From contig NC_088913.1 in assembly GCF_963576675.1 (NCBI RefSeq), positions 14,521,001 through 14,585,000 of the forward strand: a stretch of DNA of 64,000 nucleotides. Reading direction: 5' to 3'. Positions 32,860 to 43,221 of the stretch are shown here, piece after piece. Source of the DNA: Euphorbia lathyris (taxonomy: Eukaryota; Streptophyta; Magnoliopsida; Malpighiales; Euphorbiaceae). The notes beneath the pieces are model-generated. The model saw only the letters and a program-made list of their open reading frames with translations. It was not told where the DNA came from and did not search any database. Within the stretch, counting starts at the first letter, position 1. Each line of letters opens with the position of its first letter. A program made the position numbers and the translations under genes.

Positions 32860-33345
32860 CCTGGAATTTTACCTCTAAAGTTGGCAGCCAAGAGCAATTT
32901 TTGACTCTAACATTGTCAAGTTTGGTTAATTTGAGAAATAATTTATCAAATTGTCTTCTCGGTCATGAATCTTGTCATCTACACTTCACATGTGAGTCAT
33001 TTTTATCACTCATTAGTAATAGATCATAAACATATGATTAGACATGAATTTTAAAAAAAAAATTAAAAATATACTATATATTGTATGAGTTGGATATAAA
33101 AATTTAAAATATTAATCTCCAATTCGATTATTAAATCGCAAATAATATGAATTTTTTTTTTAACGCACTGGTATGTAATTGGTGCAGAATAAGCGATAAA
33201 ATATCTATGTTATAATAATGTTTGAAATTGATCCAACTTGCTAATGTTAGAGATAAAATTACTCTTGACTGCCAATGTTAAGGATAAAATTTTACCATGT
33301 TAGGAGTAAAATTGCTCACTACTGTCAACGTTAGGGGTATTTTGG
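32860..33345. mobile_element. Diverged long-TIR element
   Basis: Left arm cctggaattttacctctaaa..., right arm ...aacgttaggggtatttt. Same family as 32231-32802, with an inner region matching that of the 31.8-kb fragment (aatctccaattcgattatta). Confidence 0.6.
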
Positions 33346-33371
33346 AGAAACAGAGATTAGCCTTGCATTAA

Positions 33372-33491
33372 AAGTTTAGAATTGATGTTGAGTTAAAATT
33401 GCTCATGGCCATTAACATTAGTTGGAATTGTAAGTTTAGAATTGATGTTGAGTTAAAATTGCTCATGGCCATTAACATTAGTTGGAATTGT
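33372..33491. repeat. Perfect 60-bp tandem duplication
   Basis: 33372-33431 and 33432-33491 are identical (aagtttagaattgatgttga ... ttagttggaattgt). The identity implies a recent event. Confidence 0.92.
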
Positions 33492-33612
33492 GCTTGCATT
33501 AAAAGGTTGGAATTGCGAGTGAAATTTAGTGCTGGAGAAATAGGAATAGAATTAGGAAAAACAGAAATTCTAATCCAATTAGGAAACCAATTAGGATTTA
33601 CATCTATAGGGA
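33484..33612 (+). promoter_or_regulatory. Orphan promoter module of the small acidic-protein family
   Basis: Matches the regions upstream of that family (gaatagaattaggaaaaac, agaaattctaatccaattag, aggatttac) found at 39.4-39.6 (minus), 42.67-42.89 and 53.03-53.27 kb. It stops within the TATA region (tctatag) where the foldback element begins. No coding sequence follows. Confidence 0.6.
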
Positions 33613-33639
33613 GGGATCAAGTGAGAACCTCCTCTTAGG

Positions 33640-35995
33640 TGAGGACACTTTCTTAGGTGAGAACCACTAAAACTACGTAGTTTTGAGTCTAAAAATTAAA
33701 CAAAAAACGCTACCGCCATGGGGGTTTAACCTTGAACCATTTGTTTACACTTCAAATTACTTACCGCTGAACCAATTACTTTTCTTATGTAATATGTGCC
33801 GCGCTGATTAATATACCATCGCACTGTAGCTTTCATTGTTTAATATTTGACGCATGCACTTATTAATATTGAATAAATATGCATAATAATGAATTATTAA
33901 TAAAAAAAAGAAATGTGCATAATAATGAATTATTAATAGAAAAAAAATGTGCATAATAATGAATTATTAATAGAAAAAATTCAAGAACATGCTTCAATTT
34001 CTTATTTATTTAATTCCTTTATATTTTGTAATTTATGTTATATAAGAAAATATATTTTTTTAAACATACGTATAACATATAATTTAACTTTTTTTTTGAA
34101 ACAACATATATTTTAACTTTTAAAACGCGAACTATGAAGTTTAGAACGTACGACATATTTTTTAGAACATACGTTATGTTTTTTAGAACATGTTTTATGT
34201 TTTTTCGAACATGAGTTATAAATTATATTTGACGAAAAAATGAAAAAACGATCCAAATATCTACTGATTTTTTTAGAACATTATACTTAATTTTTGGAAC
34301 ACAAACTACAAACTTTAGAACATACGTTATGTTTTTTAGAACATGTGTTATGTTTTTTCGAACATGAGTTATAAATTATATTTTTGGAACAAATGAAAAA
34401 ACAATCCAGATATCTACTGATTTTTTTAGAACATTGTACTTAATTTTTGGAGCACAAACTATAAACTTTAGAACATACGTTATGTTATTTAGAATATGAG
34501 TTATAAATTATATTATAGAACAAATGCAAAAATAGTCCATATATTTACTGTTTTTTTAAACAACAATTGTTTTCCTTATCTATTATGGAGCGCGCTGATT
34601 AATATACCATTATCCATGTAGCTTCTATTGTTTAATATTAGACATATGCACTTATTGAATATCGATTAAATGTGCATAATAATAAATTATTAATAAAAAA
34701 AAATGTGCATAATAACGAATTATTAATAGAACAAAAAAATCCAAAAACATGCTTCAATTTTTTATTTATTTAATTCCTCTATATTTTTTTGTAATTTATG
34801 TTTTTAAATGTTAAGGACGATGTTCTAAGTAATGTTACATAATTCTAAACTTTATAATTTATGTTCTCCAAATTAAGTATAATGTTTAAAAAAATCAGTA
34901 AATATCTCGATCATTTTTTCATTTGTTCTATAATATAATTTATAACTCATGTTCGAAAAAACGTAACACATGTTCTAAAAAACATAACACATGTTCTAAA
35001 GTTTATAGTTTATGTTCCAAAAATTAAGTATAATGTTTTAAAAAAAATCAGTAGATATCTGGATCGTTTTTTCATTTGTTCTATAATATAATTTATAACT
35101 CGTGTTCGAAAAAACATAACACATGTTCTAAAAAAACATGACGTATGTTCTAAAAAATATATCGTACGTTCTAAACTTTATAGTTCATGTTTGTTCTATA
35201 ATATAATTTATAACTCATGTTCGAAAAAACATAACGTATATTTTCTTATATAACATAAATTACAAAAATATAGAGGAATTAAATAAAAAATTAGAGCATG
35301 TTATTGTATTTTTTTTCTATTAATAATTCATTATTATGCATATTTCTTTTTTTTTCTATTAATAATTCATTATTATGCATATTTAATCGATATTAATAAG
35401 TGGATGCGTCAAATATTAAACAATATTTAGAACATCGTCCTTAACATTTTAAAATATAAATTACAAAAATATGGAGGAATTAAATAAATAAGAAATTAGA
35501 GCATGTTCTTGGATTTTTTTTTATTAATAATTAATTATTATGCACGTTTCTTTTTTTTCTATTAATAATTCATTATAATGCACATTTAATCGATATTAAT
35601 AAGTGCATGCGTCAAATATTAAACAATATTTAGAACATCGTCCTTAACATTTTAAAACATAAATTACAAAAATATGGAGGAATTAAATAAATAAGAAATT
35701 AGAGCATGTTCTTGGATTTTTTTCTATTAATAATTAATTATTATGCACGTTTCTTTTTTTTCTATTAATAATTCATTATAATGCACATTTAATCGATATT
35801 AATAAGTGCATGCGTCAAATATTAAACAATAAAAGCTAGAAGTGCATTGGTATATTAATCAGCGCGCGACATAACACATAAGAAAAGTAATTAGCTTAGT
35901 GGTAAGTAATAAGGAGTGTAAACAAATGGTCCAAAGTTCAAACCTCCATGGCGGTGAGAACCACTCAAAACTACGTAGTTTTGAGTAGAGAATTT
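33640..35995. mobile_element. Giant foldback element 1 with tRNA-like ends
   Basis: A left arm (about 33640-34560) and right arm (about 35200-35995) form a long inverted repeat. From outside inwards each arm has a palindrome around actacgtagt, a Pol III-like stretch (right arm: agcttagtggtaag as A box and ggtccaaagttcaaacctcc as B box, inverted in the left arm), gcgcgctgattaatatacca, gacgcatgcacttattaata, aataatgaattattaata, and an array of gaacatacgttatgtttttt phrases. The right arm carries extra tandem copies of its inner segment near 35380-35640. No transposase or clear TSD. Confidence 0.75.
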
Positions 35996-36004
35996 AAAAA
36001 AATT

Positions 36005-37700
36005 GTTGCTGCATAAGAGATTTGAACCTGGCACCCCTCAATTGCACTTCACATTACTTACCACTAAGCCATTTGCTTTCCTTGTGTATATTGTCACGCG
36101 CTATTTAATATACCAGTACCTTTTAGCTTCTATTGTTTTTTGGTTAGGGGTTTTAATAAAAACAGCTTCTATTGTTTAATATTTGACGCATGCACTTATT
36201 AATATCGATTAAATATGCAAAATAATGAATTATTAATAGAAAAAAAATAAATTTGCATAATATGAATTATTAATAAAAAAAATGCATATAATAATGAATT
36301 ACTAATAGAAAAAAATCCAAGAATATGCTCTAATTTTTTATTTATTTTATTCCTTTATATTTTTGTAATTTATGTTATATAAGAAAATATATTTTTTAAA
36401 ACATACGTTAGAACATATATTTTAACTTTTAAAACACGAACTATGAAGTTTAGAACGTACAGCATATTTTTTAGAACATACGTTATGTTTTTTTAGAACA
36501 TGCGTTATGTTTTTTCGAACATGAGTTATAAATTATATTATAGAACAAATGAAAAAACGATCTCTACTGATTTTTTTAGAACATTATACTTAATTTTTGG
36601 AACACAAACTATATATTTTTTAAAACAAACGTTAGAACATATATTTTAACTTTTAAAACATGAACTATGAAGTTTAGAACGTACGACATATTTTTTAGAA
36701 CATACGTTATGTTTTTTAGAACATGCGTTATGTTTTTTCGAACATGAGTTATAAATTATATTATAGAACAAATGAAAAAACGATTCAGATATTTACCGAT
36801 TTTTTTTAGAATATTATACTTAATTTTTGGAACAGAAACTATATATTTTTTTAAAACAAACTTTAGAACATATAGGTTAACTTTTAAAACACGAACTATG
36901 AAGTTTAGAACGTACGACATATTTTTTAGAACATACGTTATGTTTTTTAGAACATGTGTTATGTTTTTTCGAACATGAGTTATAAATTATATTATAGAAC
37001 AAAGAAAAAACGATCGAGATATCTACTAATTTTTTGAAACATTATACTTAATTTTTGGAACACAAAATATAAACTTTAGAACATACGTTATGTTTTTTAG
37101 AACATACGGTATGTTATTTAGAATACGTGTTATAAGGTGTTCGCTATGGTTACTTTGTTTTTTACAAAGTACCGTTACTTGGTGTGGTTTTCACTATTGG
37201 ATTAATTATATTATAGAACAAATGCAAAAATTGTACATATATTTATTATTTTTTTAAAACACTATATTTAATTTTTAGAACACAAATTATAAAGTTTAAA
37301 ACATATGTAACAATATTTAGAACATCGTCCTTAACATTTTAAAATATAAATTACAAAAATATAGAGGAATTAAATAAATAAGAAATTAGAGTATGTTCTT
37401 GGATTTTTTTTCTATTAATAATTCATTATTATGCATATTTCTTTTTTTTCTATTAATAATTTATTATTATGCATATTTCTTTTTTTTCTATTAATAATTT
37501 ATTATTATGCATATTTCTTTTTTTTCTATTAATAATTTATTATTATGCATATTTAATCGATATTAATAAGTGCATGCATCAAATATTAAACAATAGAAGC
37601 TAAAAGGAACTGGTATATTAAACCGCGCGTGACAATATATACAAGGAAGGCAATTGGCTCAATGGTAAGCAGTGTGAAGTGTAGTTGAGGAGTGCTAACG
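36005..37700. mobile_element. Giant foldback element 2 with tRNA-like ends
   Basis: Same architecture as element 1, adjacent to it. Left end ttgaacctggcacccctcaa ... ttaccactaagcc and right end ggctcaatggtaagcagtgt ... ttgaggagtgctaacg are inverted. Within are gacgcatgcacttattaata, the aataatgaattattaatag array and tandem gaacatacgttatgtttttt units (about 36400-37130). A roughly 70-bp foreign piece (ggtgttcgctatggttactt...) sits at 37137-37202. ORFs here, such as a run of FRTCVMFFRT repeats, are artefacts of the array. Confidence 0.72.
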
Positions 37701-37702
37701 TT

Positions 37703-37738
37703 TGTTTGTTTGTTTGTTTTTTTTTTTTTTTTTTTTTG
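37703..37738. repeat. (GTTT)n followed by a poly-T tract
   Basis: Five gttt units, then about 20 T. Could be the tail of a minus-strand retroposon, but no body was recognised. Confidence 0.6.
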
Positions 37739-37861
37739 CTTTTGAGCCTGGTTTTATGTCTCATGGACTTAATTATTGTCAAGTTCTCTATTGTTAATTA
37801 ATTCATTTCCTATCAGTTAAAGAAAATATAATTAAACAACACATCAAATATCAATATCAGA

Positions 37862-37954
37862 TTTTTTTTTTTTCATTTAAAAATTTTTTTTACGCACAAT
37901 GCGCTTACATTAAAAAAAAAAGAAAAATTCCCACCAGACCCGGATGTGATTCGA
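37862..37954 (-). mobile_element. 5'-truncated SINE copy
   Basis: The minus strand starts inside the B box (TTCGAATCACATCCGGGTC) and runs to gtaagcgcattgtgcg and an A/T-rich tail. It is flanked by a 23-bp direct repeat (37839-37861 and 37955-37977, acacatcaaatatcaatatc...). Same family as 7808-7950. It sits in the 3' flank of the copy-1 gene. Confidence 0.85.
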
Positions 37955-38139
37955 ACACATCAAATATCAATATCAGAATTGATGGCAAGAAAACATAAAT
38001 GATGAAGAAAGTTTTGATTGTCTATAAAAAATAAATAAAAGAAAATTCAAGTTTGAGTCTTTAATTCCTAAATATGCATCAGCTAGAAAAACAATAAAAA
38101 ACATCCTAAGTTTGATTCTTGAATTCCTTCTTGATTTTG

Positions 38140-38772
38140 TTAATCATTCTTTTTCTTATAGAACTCTTTCAGTAAGTCATCTTCAATCTCTTCTCTTATA
38201 TAACCGAACAAAAAATCCTCTAGGAATGCAATGTTCTCTCCTTCTCCTTCTTTTTCAACCTCAGTATTTCGATACAGATTCCAATCCGATGGCGAAAATA
38301 ATGAAGAGTCGGGAGTAAAGTACGAAGTGGATGACGAGTCATCCATAGTAGTATTTTCTATGGTTAATGGTGATAATTATTCTGAATAGTATTTATCCCA
38401 CGAAAGAATTGAATCCATACTAGTTTGATCAAACGATAAGGAAGAATGTGGTGGTGTATATGAATCATTATCATTGATCTCTAAAAACCCATAATCTGAA
38501 ATTTCGTAGTTGCTCATTAATAGATCATTAAGGTTTGCACTTATCTCATCATCAATGTGATCCAATTTTCCGACAGAAAAATGAGATGGAATTTGTGGAT
38601 AGTAATCAATTGACTGATTCTTGTAATTTTGGAGCCTATGTTGTAAATTATCATATTTCCATCCGGAAAAAAATTGGAGGAGATTATAAACTTGTCTTTG
38701 TTCTTCCTCCCATTCGAAAAGAAATATCAATGAATTATCAGCTTCAACTTCTCTTCCAGTCCATTTGTCCAT
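38140..38772 (-). pseudogene. Small acidic protein family, copy 1 (internal stop)
   Basis: ATG at 38772 (MDKWTGREVEADNSLIFLFE) and a frame of 131 residues ending at an in-frame TAA at 38377, exactly where copy 2 has CAA (KYYSE-stop against KYYSAQL). The same frame continues to 38140 with DDSSSTSYFTPDSSLFSP and EEIEDDLLKEFYKKKND. The protein is Asp/Glu/Ser/Tyr-rich, with no signal peptide, membrane segment or domain I recognise. Conserved family blocks: NSLIFL-EWEEE, GKLD-MDDE, SFDQTS-D-ILSWDKYYS, TPDSSL, EFYKKKND. The ATG lies seven bases after a 3' splice site, so the family has a 5' UTR intron. A truncated 131-residue product is possible. Confidence 0.72.
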
Positions 38773-38778
38773 AGGCAG

Positions 38779-39311
38779 CTGCTTGCTTCAAATAGTATAT
38801 AGTTAATGGTTAGTTAGTTTATTTTTTAAATTTAATTATTTTATCAAATTGTAATTTAATTAATAATGGAAATATATATTGAAAAAAAGCGAGTTTAAGC
38901 AAGATTGGTTGTGATTGGCAAAAACTGTTATAAAGAGCAATAACATGATGAGATTCACATAAACAAAAATAATAGAGGAGTATGTTAAAAATAGGACTTC
39001 TCAGAGAATAGAAAACGAGGATTATAATGATGCTAATTAATGTTTGTAAAAACCCAGAAATTAATGAAAATTCGGATCATAATTTAATGTTTATTACTAT
39101 TCTTAAAATTACAACTGATGTGAAAAAATAGAACAAATATTGAGAAGAATAATAATTAAACATTCTGGACACTATTTAGAACCTATAAATGATTTATGTG
39201 TAAAACTGCTATTTTTTTGTACAATAAAATCAAAACAAAGTAAGAAAAGTGAGAAACAATTGACAATATTTATTAATGAGAAATTATCTACGAAAGGATG
39301 AAAAGGTTTAC
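38779..39311 (-). other. 5' UTR intron of copy 1
   Basis: Minus-strand donor TTTTTAAG|GTAAACC at 39311 and acceptor GAAGCAAGCAG ending at 38779. The same donor context (TTTTTTAAG|GTAAAGC) is found at 42867-42883, and the acceptor context GCAG|CTAACTATGGAG in copies 2 and 3. Confidence 0.6.
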
Positions 39312-39371
39312 CTTAAAAATAAATGAAAGATTACGTTTTTTCTATGTGCTCTCTCTCCTTTCTTACTTTCT

Positions 39372-39600
39372 CTATTTATAGATGTGTAAATCCGATTTTC
39401 TTATGTAAATCCTATTTCCTCACAGTTTTGCTTTCCTAACTTTATTTGGACATTTATTTATTTCATCCTTCAATTGCATTTTCTTTTTATTTATCAGTTG
39501 CTCGAGAGTATTTAGTTTCCTAATTGCATTAGAATTTCTTTTTATATTTTTTTTATCTATATTTTAGTTCTAATCCACCACCAAATATAAGTTTCCAACT
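39372..39600 (-). promoter_or_regulatory. Promoter of copy 1
   Basis: TATA box CTATAAATAG (plus 39372-39381) about 60 bases before the end of exon 1. Upstream it shares the family module aaattctaatgcaattagga. The leader contains a GA-rich stretch (gaaaggagagagagcac). Confidence 0.6.
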
Positions 39601-40299
39601 ACATAATTAATTAATAGGGTGTTTGTTTCAGCTTTTCAGATGAATATTTAGCGTTTCACTCGAAAACGCAGGAAATACAGTGTTTGGTTAGGTTTAAATA
39701 ACCGCAGCGTTTCACTCCAAACCATTATGGTTTTTGTATTTAGTTGTTATCGAATAAGCAAGTTTAAGGAGTTGGTGTGACACTTATAAAGTTCAATGTG
39801 CTAATCTACTTTTATGGACAAGTTCAGGGAGTTGATGATACGAAATAATCAAGTTCAAGGAGCTGGTGAGACACTTGCAAAGTTTAGGGAGCCAATCTAC
39901 TATTATGGATAAGTTTAGAGATGTGTATTAAGCCTTTTAATTATTTGGTTCCGTCAACTAGGTTTTTTAGGTAAAAACCATTATTAAGCCTTAGAACTTT
40001 ATTTGTTTTAAGGATCAAACCGTTGATCAATTATTTTTTTTACATAGAGATATTAATCATTGATTTTGTTATGAATTTGACCCTTATTTAACTTTTCTAT
40101 AGAGTTTGGATGACACGCATGGTTAAGGTGATTCGGCTTATTGGCGTGGACAAAGATAAATAGGAATTTATTGACTAGGATGGATATTTGTATGTTCTGC
40201 GGGCGAGTTTGGACAAAGAAAATGATTTTAAATCCGGTCAGGTCTAAAGCTACTAAAAAGCTCACATATACCTAAGATGTATTTAAGATTTATAAAAAT
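39601..40299. other. AT-rich spacer with MITE debris
   Basis: Contains a piece (gggtgtttgtttcagctttt, ggttaggtttaaataaccgcag) that recurs at 41338-41480, and short internal repeats of the aagttcagggagttggtg type near 39775-39900. No gene. Confidence 0.5.
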
Positions 40300-40575
40300 A
40301 GCACTAAACACCTAAAAAATAGATTCAACAGTAATTTTCTATCGGTTCAGAGCTGCTAAAGCTGATTTGTATCTAACACTGATTTGAAATTTATAAAAAT
40401 AACACGAAACCACTATTAATTAATTAGAAATAGCGATGATTTGCAAATAAAAATATTAATTAATTTAAAATTTTAGATTGGAAAGACTATTAACCATTCT
40501 GTTATAAATTTAATTAAACTTTATTTTGATTGGTTAGTTCGGTTTAGTTCAACATTGGAACACTCCTACCCCATC
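40300..40575. repeat. Repeat holding the empty site of the LTR element
   Basis: The reverse complement matches 43105-43221 joined directly to 52475-52625 (aaagtttaattaaatttata, gaatggttaatagtct, tggtttcgtgctatttttat). So this copy shows the sequence before the element at 43222-52474 inserted. Confidence 0.8.
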
Positions 40576-40909
40576 GCACCCTACTAATTATTAAAATTAT
40601 AGATTTATATACTATACTATATATTTTTATTTTGAACTATAAGTTTTAAATTTTATTATTAAAACTATATATATTTTTAGATAGGTGTTTTTGGACTATG
40701 TTTGGATCTAAATTTTTAAGCCTCCGTCCGCCTAAAATAACAGTAGGATGCGTTGGGCTTTAGATTAAGCATTTTTAGAAAAAACCTGTTAGTTTTAGCT
40801 CAACCCAACCCGACCCATCAACATATCTATTATAAGGGTGGATACAACGGTAAGTAACCAACACCAACACCAACTTTATTTATTAGGAATATAATAAATA
40901 GGAACAATT

Positions 40910-41150
40910 TTTTTTTTTTTAAAGTAACAACTTTGCACTATCGGAAATCTGCCTTATTATACAATTAGTACTCAACTTAACCTGATTAAAAACTAAATTA
41001 TTTCTAGCCTGCCACACCCAATATACATCTACAACTAAACAAACTCTTCGTTCGTATAGAGACTTGTAGCGATTACCCGATGTACGCCTAGCCATCGAGG
41101 TAATTAATCTCCTCCAACTCAGCATAGTAGGAATGTCTCGTTATACTCGT
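40910..41150 (-). pseudogene. 5'-truncated LINE ORF2 fragment
   Basis: The minus strand encodes a post-RT stretch MLSWRRLITSMARRTSGNRY and VYWVWQARNNLVFNQVKLST, characteristic of plant LINE ORF2 near the zf-RVT region. It then reaches an A-tail (T-run on plus at 40910-40921). Boundaries at the 5' side are not fixed. Confidence 0.65.
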
Positions 41151-42019
41151 GAACTTACTTAAATTGACATGATTCAAATATATATATATATAAAACCAAT
41201 AAAAAATTTGGACAAATTCAAATATATATATCAGCAAATTTGAGAAGCCAATATATAGGTATAAGCAAATTATGAGGGTCAATATACTACTTTAAACAAA
41301 TTTAAATAGTCAATAAATTAATATAAGCAAATTTAGAGGATGTTTGTTTTAGCTTTTCGGATGAGCGTTTAACGTTTTACTTCAAACCGCATGAAATATA
41401 ACGTTTGGTTAGGTTTATATAACCGCAGCGTTTAACGTTTTTTCTGGAAACTGTAGCGTCCTGGAGCGTTTCACGAAAAGCTCATATTTGGAACTTTTCA
41501 TAAACAGTTGTTTGTAGTTATATGTTATTGACAAAATTATCATTCTTATTTCCATAAAATATGTTTATTCTTTAACATTATTTATATCTCTACAACATGA
41601 TTATCGGAAGGACAAGGTTTTGTTGCGTTCAATAATTTTTTTTATTTTTTATATAGATTTTTTTTTTATTAATTTGTGTAACATATTTTTTATTATAAAT
41701 ATAACTTCCTAGTTCTGTTATTCAGGAAATGACCAAGTGTAGTGGACAAAGCAAAGGCTTGTGATAGGAGACGGGTTTTGATGATCGCTTCAAGGCAGAC
41801 TTTAAGCACGGCACTTATCATATTACCGAAAGGTTCTGACGAAATCAACAAAACGTTCTGGTTTGAGGGGTCTCAGTTCCGACGATGGATGGTCAAAGAT
41901 AATTGTGACTTTTTATGTTAAAAAGTGTAAAGTTCAGTTGTTTTTATGTTACGTTTTGAAGTTCAATAGCCTTACCGTGAAAATGAGCAGAGTTTAGTGT
42001 CCATGGGTGTAATTTGCCC
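41151..42019. other. AT-rich spacer with MITE debris
   Basis: Includes the 41338-41480 piece related to 39620-39760 (gttaggtttatataaccgca). No gene. Confidence 0.45.
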
Positions 42020-42480
42020 AACAAATATGAAAAGAGAACAAAAAAATTTCAAAATGTATTTCAGCGAATTTATAAACTTTTTTTAAAACGAACTGATATG
42101 CAATTGGTGAAGGAACAAAATATCTGTGTTTTATAATAATGTCTGAAATTGACTCAATTTGCCAACATTAGGGGTAAAATTGCTTTTGACTGCCAACGTT
42201 AGGGGTAAAATTAAAAACAAAATATTTTTTGTGAAAAGTAATTTTACTAAAGTGAAATTAATGAAAAGATAAAAAAGTAAAAATAAATAAATATATGAAA
42301 TAAAATAAAATGTAAAATAAAGACTAAAGTGGAATTTTATAGGTATAAGGTGCAAAAATATCTTTAACGTTTACAAGCAATTTTATCCCTAACATCTAAA
42401 ATGGTGCAATTTTACTTTTAAAGTTGGCAACCAAAAGCCATTTTACTTCTAACATTGTCAAGTTGAGTCAATTTAAAAAA
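42020..42480. mobile_element. Broken long-TIR element
   Basis: Left part ttgccaacattaggggtaaa, right part gcaattttatccctaacatc, inverted arms of the family at 32231-32802 with an altered centre. Confidence 0.55.
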
Positions 42481-42667
42481 TAATTGATCAATGTGTTGAA
42501 ACCGAAAAACTTAACCGAACTGACTGAATTAATCGATTCTTTATTGATATTCGGTTAGGTTCGGTCTTCTGTTAGTAGTTGTGTTATTTTTATATAAATT
42601 TTAAAACTGTCTTAAATATATGCGAGCCATAGCAGCTCTGAACCGGACAGGGTTTAAAGTAATTTCA

Positions 42668-43110
42668 TAATTTTATTCCTAATATGTGTTGGAATTGCAA
42701 TGCTGCAAGTGAAATTTGGTGCTGGAGAATTAGGAATAGAATTAGGAAAAACAGAAATTCTAATCCAGTTAGGATTTACACTTATAAATAGAGATACTTG
42801 AGATTTAGAAAGCAAGAAACTGAAAAGAGAGAGCCACGCATAAGAAGAAAGATACGAGTCTTTTTTAAGGTAAAGCTAATATAATTTTCATAATCTCTCA
42901 TTTATAGCATAGAATAGGTTCTCTGGATAGTGTCCATAATCTTTAATTACTATATCTTATTCACATCTAATTTTTAAGAATATATAGTAATAAATTACGA
43001 CCCTAATTTCAACAAACTCTCTATTTTTATAAACATGTTAATTTGGGTTTTGGTTTTGGTTTTCTTTTGAATATTCTTCTCTATCGTATTATGCCCTTAT
43101 TTGGTACTGC
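42668..43110 (+). promoter_or_regulatory. Promoter, leader and part of intron 1 of a family copy without CDS
   Basis: Carries gaatagaattaggaaaaac, a TATA box (cttataaatagag, about 42780-42793), a leader ending TTTTTTAAG|GTAAAGC at 42875-42883, and intron sequence (taatctctcatttatagcat, aataggttctctgg) shared with copy 2. After about 43110 it is replaced by the repeat into which the LTR element inserted. No coding exon follows. Confidence 0.65.
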
Positions 43111-43221
43111 TAAATTTAATAATTAGTAGGCTGGGATGGGGTAGGATTGTTCAAATATTGGACTAGGCCGAAATAACCAATCGAAATAAAGTTTAATTAA
43201 ATTTATAATGGAATGGTTAAT

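Noticed and set aside
35880..36090. Genuine tRNA genes at the foldback junction
   Set aside because: A- and B-box-like motifs exist, but the intervening sequence cannot form the D, anticodon and T arms of a tRNA, and the motifs recur at each element end.
36772..36978. ORF with repeated FRTCVMFFRT-like peptide
   Set aside because: It is the translation of the tandem gaacatacgttatg array in a foldback element.
34130..37130. CRISPR-like array of regularly spaced repeats
   Set aside because: The units are diverged, have no unique spacers of constant length and lie in plant nuclear DNA inside a foldback element.
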